The notes under the pieces: model-generated | What the model was told of the DNA's origin: nothing | The model's database searches: none | Seen by the model: only the letters and a program-made list of their open reading frames with translations | Assembly (NCBI RefSeq): GCF_036226665.1 | Contig: NZ_CP109007.1 | Location: 7,192,001 to 7,256,000, forward strand | Length of the DNA stretch: 64,000 bases | Direction: 5' to 3' | Source of the DNA: Streptomyces sp. NBC_00691 | GTDB lineage: Bacteria; Actinomycetota; Actinomycetes; Streptomycetales; Streptomycetaceae | Made by a program: the position numbers and the translations under genes | Part shown: one piece after another, positions 1 to 8,442 of the stretch | Layout: the number at the start of each line of letters is the position of its first letter | Position numbering within the stretch: position 1 is the stretch's first letter

Positions 1-2161
1 CCGCGGGAAGAGCCTGCTCGGCCCAGATGACCTTTCCCTCGCGACCGTGCCGCGTCCCCCAGCGCTCAGCGCACTGGGCGACGAGGAGCAGGCCGCGGCC
101 GCCTTCGTCGTAGCTCCGGGCACGGCGCAGATGCGGGGCGGTGCTGCTGGCGTCGGAGACCTCGCAGGTGAGAGTCGACTGGAGGATCAGTCGCAGCTGG
201 ATGGGGCTCTTGCCGTAGCGGATCGCGTTCGTGACCAGTTCGCTGACGACCAGCTCCGTGGTGAAGGAGAGTTCCTCCACCCCCCAGGTCGTCAGGACGT
301 CGGAGGCGAAGCGTCGGGCCCCGGACACGGCCGCCGGATCGGGCGGGAGGTCCATCGTGGCCACGTGGTCCGGGTCGAGGGCACGGGTCCGGGCGACGAG
401 CAGGGCGACGTCGTCGGCGGGGCGGCCGGGCAGCAGCGCGGCCAAGAGCCGGTCGCAGATCCCCTCGAGTGTGTCCGGCGCCGAGGTGAGGACGTCGTGC
501 AGCGTGGCGAGTCCCTGGTCCACGTCACGCGTGCGGCCGGCGATCAGCCCGTCGGTGTACAGGACCAGCAGGCTGTCCTCCGGCAGCTCGAACTCCGCCG
601 TCTCGAAGGGGAGTCCACCCAGGCCGAGGGGCGGTCCGATCGGTACCTCGGGCGACTCGACCACCCTGGCGGCCCGGGCGGTCCCGCCCCGCGCCGGGGA
701 GGTCACCACGGTCGGCGGGACATGTCCGGCACTGGCCAGGGAGCACCGGCGGGAGACGGGGTCGTAGATCGCGTACAGGCAGGTGGCGCTGGTCTCGCCC
801 TCGTCCGCGGACTCCTCGCGCTGCATGCGGATGACCACGTCGTCCAGATGGGTGAGAAGTTCGTCGGGCATGAGGTCGATGTCGGCGAAGGCGCGGACGG
901 CCGTGCGGAGCCGGCCCATGGTGGCGGCGGCGTGCAGGCCGTGACCGACCACGTCGCCGACGACCAGTGCCACGCGGGCTCCGGACAAGGGAATGACGTC
1001 GTACCAGTCGCCGCCCACGCCGGCGCGGGACCCGGCGGGCAGGTAACGCGAGGCGGTTTCGACGGCCGAGTGCTTCACCGTGGTGCGCGGAAGCAGGGTC
1101 CGCTGGAGGGCGAGCGCGGTGGAACGCTCATGGGTGTACCGGCGGGCGTTGTCGATGGACACCGCCGCCCTGGAGGCGATCTCCTGCGCCAGCAGGAGGT
1201 CGTCGTCGTCGAAGGGGGCCGAGGTGCGATGGCGTACGAACTGCACCAGGCCGAGGATCTCCCCGCGGGCGTGCAGAGGCACGAGGAGTACGGAGTGGAG
1301 ACCGAGGCCGCGCAGCACCCGGCCGTGGGACTCCGACGGCGCCACCCACGTGGGCATCTCGGTCCCCGTGATGTGGTGCAGGCCGGATCGTCCGCTGGTC
1401 AGCGCGCGAACCGGTTCAGAACCTTCGGGGTAGGCGTGGGTCTCACCGACGTGGAGCGGGGACTCCGGACAGCCGTCGAGGACGGAGCGCTGGGCGACGC
1501 GGCGCTGCGTCAGGGCCTCCGGCGGGCCGGTGCCGGTCTCGTCGAGTGCGGAGTCGAAGAGGTCGACGGTGACGAGGTCGGCGAAGTCCTCGGTGCAGAC
1601 CTCCGTCAGCTCCTCCGCGGTGCGGGAGATGTCGAGCGTGGTCCCGATCCGCTTGCTCGCCCTGTCGGTGAGGGCGAGTCGACGCTGCAGCAGACGGTCG
1701 CGTTCCTCCTGGTAGGCGGCGACGACCTCTTCCGAGGAACGGTCCACGTAGTCGAAACCGATCGCGACCAGCCTCACCGTGGCCAGGTTGATCATGTGCC
1801 AGTCGTCGGTGAGACGGGGCGCTTCGGCCTGCAGCTGTTCGAGCAGGCTGAGATGGCCGAGCCGGTAGGCACGGAGCAGCCGGCTCACCGGGATTCCCCG
1901 CCGGGCGTAGAGGCGGGCGATGTCCAAGGCGGCCGGAGGAGCTTCCGGCGCGCCCGCCCCGGGGCGGGTCTCCAGGAGGTCCAGCAGGGCGGTGACGTGC
2001 TGGGCGGTCTCGTCCAGGGTCAGGGCCTCGATGTCCGCGTTCTCCCACAGCTCGGGAAACTCGCCGTTCAGGCGCTGGAGCAGCAGGCCGGCCAGCTCCT
2101 TCACCTCGGGTCTCAGGTGACGGGCCAGCTGACCAAGGAACGCATCGACATCGGTTCCCAT
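1..2161 (-). CDS. SpoIIE-family PP2C phosphatase with RsbRD-like, GAF and HATPase domains (3' end outside window)
   Basis: The protein starts MGTDVDAFLG at the ATG at 2159-2161 and is still open at base 1, so at least 720 residues are present. Seen in order: an N-terminal helical region (about 1-180) like RsbRD/PucR-type N-terminal sensors, a GAF domain (about 200-330), a SpoIIE/PP2C serine phosphatase domain (about 355-580, with GVGGDWYDV and VGDVVGHG metal-binding motifs), and a GHKL anti-sigma-type ATPase (about 590-720, SELVTNAIRYG N-box). Proteins of this build in Streptomyces act as stress or sigma-factor partner-switch regulators: the kinase-like end binds or phosphorylates an anti-sigma antagonist and the PP2C end reverses it. 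The signal sensed by GAF cannot be told. No operon link to the downstream genes is evident. Confidence 0.9.
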   Translation of the reverse strand, partial: MGTDVDAFLGQLARHLRPEVKELAGLLLQRLNGEFPELWENADIEALTLDETAQHVTALLDLLETRPGAGAPEAPPAALDIARLYARRGIPVSRLLRAYRLGHLSLLEQLQAEAPRLTDDWHMINLATVRLVAIGFDYVDRSSEEVVAAYQEERDRLLQRRLALTDRASKRIGTTLDISRTAEELTEVCTEDFADLVTVDLFDSALDETGTGPPEALTQRRVAQRSVLDGCPESPLHVGETHAYPEGSEPVRALTSGRSGLHHITGTEMPTWVAPSESHGRVLRGLGLHSVLLVPLHARGEILGLVQFVRHRTSAPFDDDDLLLAQEIASRAAVSIDNARRYTHERSTALALQRTLLPRTTVKHSAVETASRYLPAGSRAGVGGDWYDVIPLSGARVALVVGDVVGHGLHAAATMGRLRTAVRAFADIDLMPDELLTHLDDVVIRMQREESADEGETSATCLYAIYDPVSRRCSLASAGHVPPTVVTSPARGGTARAARVVESPEVPIGPPLGLGGLPFETAEFELPEDSLLVLYTDGLIAGRTRDVDQGLATLHDVLTSAPDTLEGICDRLLAALLPGRPADDVALLVARTRALDPDHVATMDLPPDPAAVSGARRFASDVLTTWGVEELSFTTELVVSELVTNAIRYGKSPIQLRLILQSTLTCEVSDASSTAPHLRRARSYDEGGRGLLLVAQCAERWGTRHGREGKVIWAEQALPA

Positions 2162-2233
2162 AGTGCGAATGTACGGGAAAGCCATGACGTGTGCTCCTCG
2201 GACAGTTGCGGCAGCCTCTGGTCGGCCCGGACC

Positions 2234-3100
2234 TCAGAGACCGAGGTGGTCGCCCAGGTCGGCGTAGTCGACCTGCCACAGGCCGGGAGAGCCCGTGGGG
2301 TACTGGGAGCGGAAGCCGAGCATGCGCTGGACACGCGGCGAGAGCGTCTTGGCGAGCTCCCTGTCGACCAGGAAGGGGTACGCCTCCTCACCGGTGAGGA
2401 AACCCGCGTTGAACGCGAAGGCGAGGCCACGCCGGTACTCGTCGCCGGTCCGGTTCGCCCCGCCGCCGTGCGCGGTCTTGCCGCTGAAGAGAAGGACGTC
2501 CCCGGCGTTCATGACGACCGGGATCGTCTGCTCGGGGGTCCCGCGGTCCTCGAAGTCGCTCCAGTGGTTGCTTCCGGGGATGACGCGGGTGGCGCCGTTC
2601 TCCTCCGTGAAGTCGGTCAGGGCGACCAGGAAGTTGATGGTGACCTCCGGGCCGCCGGGCCCCATGCCGATGAACGGGAACCAGTTCTCCAGGTCGCGGT
2701 GGAGCATCTGCGCCTTGTTGCCGGGGCCGATCTCGATCACCTGGGCGGTGGTCATCCAGTACGTGCCCGACTCCTGGAGGAAGACCAGGTCGCTGATCTC
2801 GTGGACCAGGGGGTGATCGATGACCTCGCTGCGGAACGTGGCGCTGTGCGTCACCAGGTTCGTGAGGCGCTTGGTGTTGCTGCCGTGGAACGCGGCCACG
2901 ATCTCGTCCTCGTGGGCGGACCCCGGGGCGAGCGCCCGCAGCGGCTGCTCGATCTCGGCGTTGAAGCGGGCGATCTGCTCCTGCGTCAGGAAGCCCTTGA
3001 TGATGACGCCGCCGTCACGGGTCACGATCTCGAGGATCTCCTCCGTCGGCGTGTCGGTCGGCACGGACGTCAGTGCCCGGGTCTTCTTCTGGGTCGTCAT
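2234..3100 (-). CDS. Phytanoyl-CoA dioxygenase (PhyH) family protein
   Basis: A 288-residue Fe(II)/2-oxoglutarate dioxygenase of the PhyH family. The iron triad is visible as HRD (His134, Asp136) and His211 in KTAHGGG, and an Arg pair at 223-224 is placed to hold 2-oxoglutarate. The family hydroxylates acyl-CoA or small-molecule substrates; the substrate here is unknown. The gene stands alone on the minus strand and its upstream region carries a 99 bp element that is also found upstream of the Baeyer-Villiger monooxygenase at 20168 and the dehydrogenase at 22458. I therefore infer that it belongs to the same catabolic regulon. The ATG at 3100 follows a GAGGGAGAGC ribosome-binding stretch. Confidence 0.92.
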   Translation of the reverse strand: MTTQKKTRALTSVPTDTPTEEILEIVTRDGGVIIKGFLTQEQIARFNAEIEQPLRALAPGSAHEDEIVAAFHGSNTKRLTNLVTHSATFRSEVIDHPLVHEISDLVFLQESGTYWMTTAQVIEIGPGNKAQMLHRDLENWFPFIGMGPGGPEVTINFLVALTDFTEENGATRVIPGSNHWSDFEDRGTPEQTIPVVMNAGDVLLFSGKTAHGGGANRTGDEYRRGLAFAFNAGFLTGEEAYPFLVDRELAKTLSPRVQRMLGFRSQYPTGSPGLWQVDYADLGDHLGL

Positions 3101-3151
3101 GGGCGTGCTCTCCCTCGATGCGCGTCGCGGTTGATCGACCGCGCGTTTCTC

Positions 3152-3250
3152 CGCTGTTCCTGTGGTGTCGGTCTCACTGTTGCCAGCCGGGGCCGTGGGC
3201 GAGAACGACAGCGGGCACCTGCTTCGCCCGGGTCCGGTGCGCGATGCACA
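3152..3250 (-). promoter_or_regulatory. Conserved 99 bp promoter-proximal element, copy A
   Basis: Read on the minus strand towards the PhyH gene it contains, in order, GTGCATCGCGCAC (an imperfect GTGCA-N3-TGCAC palindrome), the block GGTGCCCGCTGTCGTTCTC, an imperfect CTGTCG...CGACAG inverted repeat (here CAACAG) and CCACAGGAACAGCG. It aligns without gaps to copy B at 20179-20277, with about 83 of 99 positions identical by eye, and with one small insertion to copy C at 22296-22393. It ends 51 bases before the PhyH start codon. Probable shared promoter/operator; the regulator is unknown. Confidence 0.75.
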
Positions 3251-3273
3251 GGAGGTGCGTGGGCACGGCGGAG

Positions 3274-4926
3274 CTATCCCCTCCTGACGTTCCCGCCGGA
3301 GTCGACGCGCCCTCCAGCGGCGCCACGGTCAGGCGTCGGACCCGGCGCCGTGTGCCGGTGGTGTGTGGTCCGCTCCCAGGGACGCGCGCTGCCGAGCCAT
3401 CCGAGGAGGAAGGCCGCCGGTACGGAGACCAGGCCGGGGGTGTGCAGCGGGAACAGGTTGAAGTCCTGCTCCGGCAGCAGCGCGTATCTCGTCCCGGACA
3501 CGGCGGGGGAGGCGAGGGTCAGGAGGGTGCACAGGGCCAGCCCTCCGTAGACGAGCCACAGCAGCCCACGGCGGTCGAAGCCGCTCCAGAGGAAGGAGTA
3601 GACGAGCGCGGGGAACACGCATGAGGCCGCGAGACTCAGCGAGAAGGCGAGGAGGAACTCGATGGGATAGCGGTGTACGGCGGTGGTGAGGAGAAGGCTC
3701 ACGGCACAGAGCGCGACAACGGACAGCCGCAGGACTGCCGGCTCTCCGATCCCGATCCGGGTGCGGCCCTTCCGCCCGAGCAGGTCGCGGGTGACGGAGA
3801 CGGCGGCGGCGAAGGTCACGCTCGCCACGGCCGTGAGCGCGGCGAGGAAGGCGACACAGGCCACGAGGGTGATGAGCACGACCCGGCCGGTGGAGTGGTG
3901 GGGGAGGACCTCCGACGCCAGCAGGATCGGGGCTCCCTGCCCCTTCACGTCGACCGCCCCGATCCGTCCGCCGCCCACCACCGCGGCCGCGGCGAAGCCG
4001 GTCGTGATCAGCAACAGGTAGAAGAGGCCGGTCAGCCCGACGGCGACGCTCAGTGAGCGCCGGGCGGCGGGCACGTCCCGGCTGGCACTGACGCGCAGGA
4101 GCAGGTGGGGCATCATCGCGGTTCCGAGGATGACGACGATGTGGTCACTGAGCGTGCCGAGCGTTCCGCCTCCGGCGGAGTGCTCCCACAGTCCGGGGCT
4201 GAGGTACTCGTCCGGCGACACGCTCTTGTCCATGGCCGCCGACAGCAGGGATCCGGGACTCCAGTCGAAGAGACGGAGCGCCAGCAGGGTCACCGCGGCG
4301 AGCGTCGCCAGTGCTACGGGCACTTTGGCGGCCTGCACGAAACTGGTGCCGCGCAGATCGGCCACTCCTGCGAAACACGTGATCAGGAACCCCATCAGCA
4401 CCGTGCACACCACCTGGGCCCGCTCGCTCGGCATGCCGATCAGAAGGGCGGCGGTGATGCCGCCGGCACGCAGTTGCACCATGAGCAGGGGCACGGCGAT
4501 GCACAGTGTCACGACGGCACCCGCGATCCGTACTCCCGGCCCCTCGGCACGCAGGGAGAACAGCTCGCCCAGGGTGTAGCGGCGGGTCGCGCGGATCCTG
4601 GAGGCGAGGAGCAGGAAGACGCCGAGTGCGAGGGCGCTGTCGACGGCGGTCGAGACTCCGTCGTAGCCGAAGAGGGCGATCGCTCCCGGCAGCGAGACCA
4701 GGATGACGACCGTGATCTGTTCCCCCGCCATCGCGACGCCGTTGAGGACGGGCGGGAGGGACCGACCGGCGACGTAGAGGCGTTCCGGGTCGTCGTCCTG
4801 CGTGGCGAGCGTGAAGACCCACAGGAGGCAGAGGCCGATGAAGACGAGGAACGTGCTGATGATCGCGCCCCTCGCGGCCGTGCCGATGAGATCGGGCGAA
4901 CCGACGCTCAAGAGGTACGTCGTCAC
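3274..4926 (-). CDS. SSS-family sodium:solute symporter (cation/acetate symporter-like)
   Basis: About 550 residues with some 13 hydrophobic segments, typical of the sodium:solute symporter family and most like ActP-type carboxylate importers. I place the start at the GTG at 4924-4926, which overlaps the TGA of the upstream DUF485 gene (GTGA); a longer in-frame ATG at 5049 would add a basic, non-membrane tail lying wholly within DUF485 coding sequence. A DUF485 protein followed by an SSS permease is the usual actP arrangement. Sitting at the end of a long catabolic gene run, it may import a short-chain organic acid or related substrate. The exact substrate is not readable from sequence. Confidence 0.88.
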   Translation of the reverse strand: MTTYLLSVGSPDLIGTAARGAIISTFLVFIGLCLLWVFTLATQDDDPERLYVAGRSLPPVLNGVAMAGEQITVVILVSLPGAIALFGYDGVSTAVDSALALGVFLLLASRIRATRRYTLGELFSLRAEGPGVRIAGAVVTLCIAVPLLMVQLRAGGITAALLIGMPSERAQVVCTVLMGFLITCFAGVADLRGTSFVQAAKVPVALATLAAVTLLALRLFDWSPGSLLSAAMDKSVSPDEYLSPGLWEHSAGGGTLGTLSDHIVVILGTAMMPHLLLRVSASRDVPAARRSLSVAVGLTGLFYLLLITTGFAAAAVVGGGRIGAVDVKGQGAPILLASEVLPHHSTGRVVLITLVACVAFLAALTAVASVTFAAAVSVTRDLLGRKGRTRIGIGEPAVLRLSVVALCAVSLLLTTAVHRYPIEFLLAFSLSLAASCVFPALVYSFLWSGFDRRGLLWLVYGGLALCTLLTLASPAVSGTRYALLPEQDFNLFPLHTPGLVSVPAAFLLGWLGSARPWERTTHHRHTAPGPTPDRGAAGGRVDSGGNVRRG

Positions 4927-5198
4927 CACGCGCCCCCGACCGAACGGGAGGCGGCAGTCGTCGCCGCGGCCGGTGCGAAGGAGGACGCGGCCCGGTTCTC
5001 GTACCACCAGGTCCCGGCGACGAGGACGACCAGCTGGGTGAGTGCCCACGCGATGCCGAGCGTGAGACGTCCGTACACGGAGATCTCTCCGAGAGTCGTG
5101 GAGCAGGAGAGCAGGACGCCGACGGCGAGCGGCAGCGCGTTGACGGTGACCAGCATCCGTGTGTCACGGGGGGAATGCCGGGAGGAATCGGAGGGCAC
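4923..5198 (-). CDS. DUF485 small membrane protein
   Basis: A 91-residue protein with two hydrophobic segments (about residues 15-35 and 45-67), matching DUF485 proteins that accompany ActP-type symporters. Its stop overlaps the GTG of the symporter gene, so the two are probably translated together. The ATG at 5198 gives MPSDSSRHSP; a second in-frame ATG 14 codons on (MLVTVNALPL) directly before the first membrane segment is also possible. Function is unproven in the family; a role as accessory subunit of the symporter is the usual inference. Confidence 0.82.
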   Translation of the reverse strand: MPSDSSRHSPRDTRMLVTVNALPLAVGVLLSCSTTLGEISVYGRLTLGIAWALTQLVVLVAGTWWYENRAASSFAPAAATTAASRSVGGAW

Positions 5199-5288
5199 GG
5201 GAACTCTCTCTGGAAGACAGGGAAGGTGAACGCGGCGCGCGGGGGCTCGTCGCCGGCGTGGTGTCCGTGGAGCGGGTCGCGTCGGACG

Positions 5289-6389
5289 TCAGTGGTGGCT
5301 GGTCGCCTTCAGGCCGGCGTAGTGCCCGGCCCGCTCCAGGAGCCGGGGGACACCCGTTTCGAGCGACGGTCCGAAGACCGTGTCGTGAGGACGCTCGCCC
5401 CGCTGCCAGCGGGTGTGGATGGCCTCGCAGAAGATCGCCGCCTTCCAGAGGGCGAGGGCCTGGTACCAGGGCAGCGGGGTGAGATCGAGGCCTGTGCGGC
5501 GCTGGTAGCGCTCTGCCAGTCGGCGCCGGGTGAGGTAGCCGGGTGAACGGGTCACCTTGGTGAGTTCGAGCGGGGTGGCAGGGCTGCCGTCCTCGGACCA
5601 GGTGGCGGTGAGGTACCCCAGGTCCGCGAGCGGGTCGCCGAGCGTGGCCATCTCCCAGTCGAGGATCGCGAGGACCTCTGCCGGGGCCCGCGGGGCGAAC
5701 ATGAGGTTGCCCATGCGGTAGTCGCCGTGCACCACCGAGGCCGACTGGCTCGTCGGCAGGTTCTGGGCGAGCCAGTCCGCGATGCGCTCCACCGCGGGCA
5801 GGCTGCGGGTGGTGTTGACCTCCCAGAGGCCGCGGAACCGCTCGACCTGCCGCCGCAGATACCCCTCGGGTCGGCCCAGGGAGGCGAGCTCCCCCTGGGC
5901 GACGTCGATGCCGTGCAGCGCGACAAGGGTGTCGACGACCGCCTCGCTGGTCAGCCGGCGCTGTTCGGCGGGGGAGAGGTGGGGCGGGATCGTGTCGGTG
6001 ACGATCGTGCCGTCGAGCCGGGACATGAGGTAGAACGGCACGCCCAGAACGTCCTCGTCCTCGCAGACGGCGAGGATCTCCGGCACCGGCACCCCGTGCC
6101 CGTGGAGGAGCTTCTGGATGCGTGCCTCGCGCACCATGTCGTGCGTCGACTTCGGCAGCGGCGGGCGCGGGCCGCGGCGCAGGACGACGGACTGGCCGCC
6201 GCGTTCGATCAGGTAGGTGACGTTGGAGTGGCCGTCGCCGATGCGTTGCCACGCGATCGGCCCGCTGCCGATGCCGTGTGCGTCGAGGAAGCCGGTGACC
6301 GCGTCGAGGACCAGGAGGGGAGGGCTGTCGAGACGACGGGCCCGCTCGCGGCTCGCGACGACCTCCACGCCGTCGGGGACGGTGTGCAT
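5289..6389 (-). CDS. APH/ACAD10-like phosphotransferase family protein
   Basis: 366 residues with the aminoglycoside-phosphotransferase/choline-kinase fold: catalytic loop HGDYRMGNLMF and metal-binding ILDWEMATLGDP. Such proteins next to an acyl-CoA dehydrogenase resemble ACAD10/ACAD11, where the kinase-like domain phosphorylates a 4-hydroxyacyl-CoA so that it can be dehydrated to an enoyl-CoA. Here the ATG at 6387-6389 overlaps the stop of the acyl-CoA dehydrogenase gene (ATGA), giving tight coupling and supporting a joint role in hydroxyacyl-CoA breakdown rather than antibiotic resistance. Earlier in-frame codons exist but lie inside the upstream gene and encode an arginine-rich non-domain tail. 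Confidence 0.88.
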   Translation of the reverse strand: MHTVPDGVEVVASRERARRLDSPPLLVLDAVTGFLDAHGIGSGPIAWQRIGDGHSNVTYLIERGGQSVVLRRGPRPPLPKSTHDMVREARIQKLLHGHGVPVPEILAVCEDEDVLGVPFYLMSRLDGTIVTDTIPPHLSPAEQRRLTSEAVVDTLVALHGIDVAQGELASLGRPEGYLRRQVERFRGLWEVNTTRSLPAVERIADWLAQNLPTSQSASVVHGDYRMGNLMFAPRAPAEVLAILDWEMATLGDPLADLGYLTATWSEDGSPATPLELTKVTRSPGYLTRRRLAERYQRRTGLDLTPLPWYQALALWKAAIFCEAIHTRWQRGERPHDTVFGPSLETGVPRLLERAGHYAGLKATSHH

Positions 6390-7627
6390 CACGCGCCCCC
6401 GTCCCGGCCGACGACGGCGTCGCCCAGGAAGCGCTCGCCAGCCCGGACGGCAGCGCGCCGGCCGGCCGAGGCACGGCGGGCGACGGCCCACCGGTGGGTC
6501 TCGTTCGAGCCGTCGTAGATGCGGAACGGGCGGACCTCGTTCAGGTACTGGGCCAGCGGGAGTCCGTCGGAGACGCCGTCGCCGCCGCAGATCTGGACGG
6601 CACGGTCGATCACCCGGTAGATCGCCTCCGAGCAGTGGACCTTCGCGACCGAGGACATCGCCGAGCCCGCCTTCGGGTCGCTGTGCAGCAGGGCCGCGGT
6701 CTTGGTGATGATCGCGTCGGAGGTCTCGATGTCGATGACGGACTCGGCGATCAGGTGCTGCGCCAGGCCGAGCGAGTCGATCGGACCGCCGAACAGCTCC
6801 CTCTTCCCGGCCCGGTCCAGCGCGATGTCGTGCGCCCGGCGCGCCAGCCCCAGCCACCGCATGCAGTGCGTGAGCCGCGCGGGGCCGAGCCGTACCTGCG
6901 CGTACCGGAAGCCGAGGCCGACCTCCCCGAGGACCGCGTCCTCGGGGACGAAGCAGTTCTCCAGGTACAGGTGCGGGTGGCCGCCGTCGATGGCGCGGTC
7001 GACGGTGTGGATCGCCTCGCCGACCCGGATCCCGGGGTTGTCCATGTCGACCAGGAACATGGTGGCCCCCTCGGGGGCGCCGCCCACGGCCGGGGTCCGC
7101 GCCATCACGATGCAGAACGCGGCACCGACGGCTCCGCTGGTGAACCGCTTGTGGCCGTCGATGATCCAGCCGCCGTCGGTGCGTACGGCGGTGGTCCGCA
7201 GCGCCGCCGGGTCGGATCCCGCTCCGGGGTGGGGCTCGGTCATGCCGAAGCAGGACCGGACGTCCCCCGCCGCCAGGGGCGCGAGGTAGTGCTCCTTCTG
7301 CTCCTCGGTGGCGATGAGGTTGAGCATGTGCATGTTGCCCTCGTCGGGGGCCATGCAGTTGAGCACGCTGGGGCCGATCGGCGAGTACCCGGCCTCCTGC
7401 AGGACCGGTGACCAGTGTTCGAGGGGCAGACCCTGCCCGCCGTACTCCTTCGGCACGAGCGGCGCGAAGACACCGGCCTCCTTCGCCGCGGCCTGCAACC
7501 GGTCGCGAGTGGTCCGGTCGAGACGTCCGCCCGGTACGGGCTCCGCGTCGACGACGACCTCGCGGATGAACCGGCGGGTGCGCTCCCGCAGTTCCGCGGT
7601 CTCCGGCGGAAGATGAGGGTAAGTCAT
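6389..7627 (-). CDS. Acyl-CoA dehydrogenase family protein
   Basis: 412 residues with the normal acyl-CoA dehydrogenase layout: N-terminal helical domain, middle beta domain (CFGMTEPHPGAGSDP and FTSGAVGAAF around the flavin), and C-terminal helical domain ending in QICGGDGVSDGLPLAQYLNEVRPFRIYDG, typical of the ACAD11-like subgroup. It would introduce the alpha-beta double bond in an acyl-CoA with FAD as cofactor. The partner kinase-like gene overlaps its stop codon and an SDR gene lies 29 bases upstream, so it is part of one transcription unit. It fits the beta-oxidation stage of the catabolic pathway encoded further upstream. Confidence 0.93.
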   Translation of the reverse strand: MTYPHLPPETAELRERTRRFIREVVVDAEPVPGGRLDRTTRDRLQAAAKEAGVFAPLVPKEYGGQGLPLEHWSPVLQEAGYSPIGPSVLNCMAPDEGNMHMLNLIATEEQKEHYLAPLAAGDVRSCFGMTEPHPGAGSDPAALRTTAVRTDGGWIIDGHKRFTSGAVGAAFCIVMARTPAVGGAPEGATMFLVDMDNPGIRVGEAIHTVDRAIDGGHPHLYLENCFVPEDAVLGEVGLGFRYAQVRLGPARLTHCMRWLGLARRAHDIALDRAGKRELFGGPIDSLGLAQHLIAESVIDIETSDAIITKTAALLHSDPKAGSAMSSVAKVHCSEAIYRVIDRAVQICGGDGVSDGLPLAQYLNEVRPFRIYDGSNETHRWAVARRASAGRRAAVRAGERFLGDAVVGRDGGA

Positions 7628-7656
7628 GGCTGTCCTTTGTCGGGTGGGCTCGGTCG

Positions 7657-8439
7657 TTACGCGGTGCCGCCGGCGACCGTGAGGCCGCCGTCGACGGTGA
7701 GGACGTGGCCGGTGACCCAGGAGGAGTCCTCCGAGGCCAGGAACGCCACGGCGGCGGCGATGTCGTAGGGCACGCCCAGACGCCGCAGGGGGTAGTCGGC
7801 GGCGACCTCGGTCTCCCTGCCCTCGTACAGGGCCTCGGCGAACCGCGTCTTCACCACGGCGGGGGCCACGGCGTTGACACGGATCTCCGGGCCCAGTTCG
7901 ACGGCCAGGGTCCTGGTCAGGTGGGACACCGCCGCCTTGCTCACTCCGTAGAGGCCGATGCCGGGGGACGGGATGTCGCCGGTGACGGAGGAGAGGTTCA
8001 CGACGGCACCGCCGCGTTCGGTGAAGCCGAGCTCCGGGTGGGCCGCGGCGTCCTGCACCCAGGCGAGGGTGGCGAGGACGTTGACCTCAAGCACCTTGCG
8101 GGCGACGTCGAGGTCCAGGCCGACGACGGGACCGTACGCCGGGTTGATGCCCGCGTTGTTCACGAGGACGTCCAGCCCGCCGAACTCGCGTGCGACGGTG
8201 TCGAAGACCTCGCGGCGGTGCTCGGGGTCGTCGGCCTTGCCGGCGACGGTGACGACGCTGCCCGGGGGAAGCGTGGCGGCGGCCTCTTCGAGCGGTCCGG
8301 CCTTGCGGGCCGTGAGGCACACGCGCGCGCCCTCCGCGACGAGTCGTTCCGCGACGGCGAGACCGATGCCCCGGCTGGCGCCGGTCACGACGGCGACCCG
8401 GCCCGAGAAACGGCCTTGATGGGTGGGGTTCTCGCTCAT
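7657..8439 (-). CDS. SDR family oxidoreductase (FabG-like)
   Basis: 260 residues with classical short-chain dehydrogenase motifs: TGASRGIG cofactor-binding loop (19-26), NNAG (94-97), catalytic Ser about 151 and YGVSK (Tyr164, Lys168), and the C-terminal LTVDGG. Likely oxidises a 3-hydroxyacyl-CoA or related alcohol with NAD(P)+. The start ATG lies 3 bases after the stop of the upstream acyl-CoA ligase gene, implying one mRNA. Substrate is inferred only from context (acyl-CoA ligases, acyl-CoA dehydrogenase). Confidence 0.92.
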   Translation of the reverse strand: MSENPTHQGRFSGRVAVVTGASRGIGLAVAERLVAEGARVCLTARKAGPLEEAAATLPPGSVVTVAGKADDPEHRREVFDTVAREFGGLDVLVNNAGINPAYGPVVGLDLDVARKVLEVNVLATLAWVQDAAAHPELGFTERGGAVVNLSSVTGDIPSPGIGLYGVSKAAVSHLTRTLAVELGPEIRVNAVAPAVVKTRFAEALYEGRETEVAADYPLRRLGVPYDIAAAVAFLASEDSSWVTGHVLTVDGGLTVAGGTA

Positions 8440-8442
8440 TGA

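Noticed and set aside
47..3550. A 1167-codon plus-strand open frame covering the phosphatase and dioxygenase genes
   Set aside because: It is an antisense shadow caused by GC-rich third positions; its product is low-complexity (Gly, Arg, Val, Asp) with no domain, while the minus strand carries clear domains across the same DNA.
5289..6389. Aminoglycoside phosphotransferase (antibiotic resistance)
   Set aside because: Only the fold is shared. Overlap with an acyl-CoA dehydrogenase gene points to the ACAD10/11-like metabolic kinase group.
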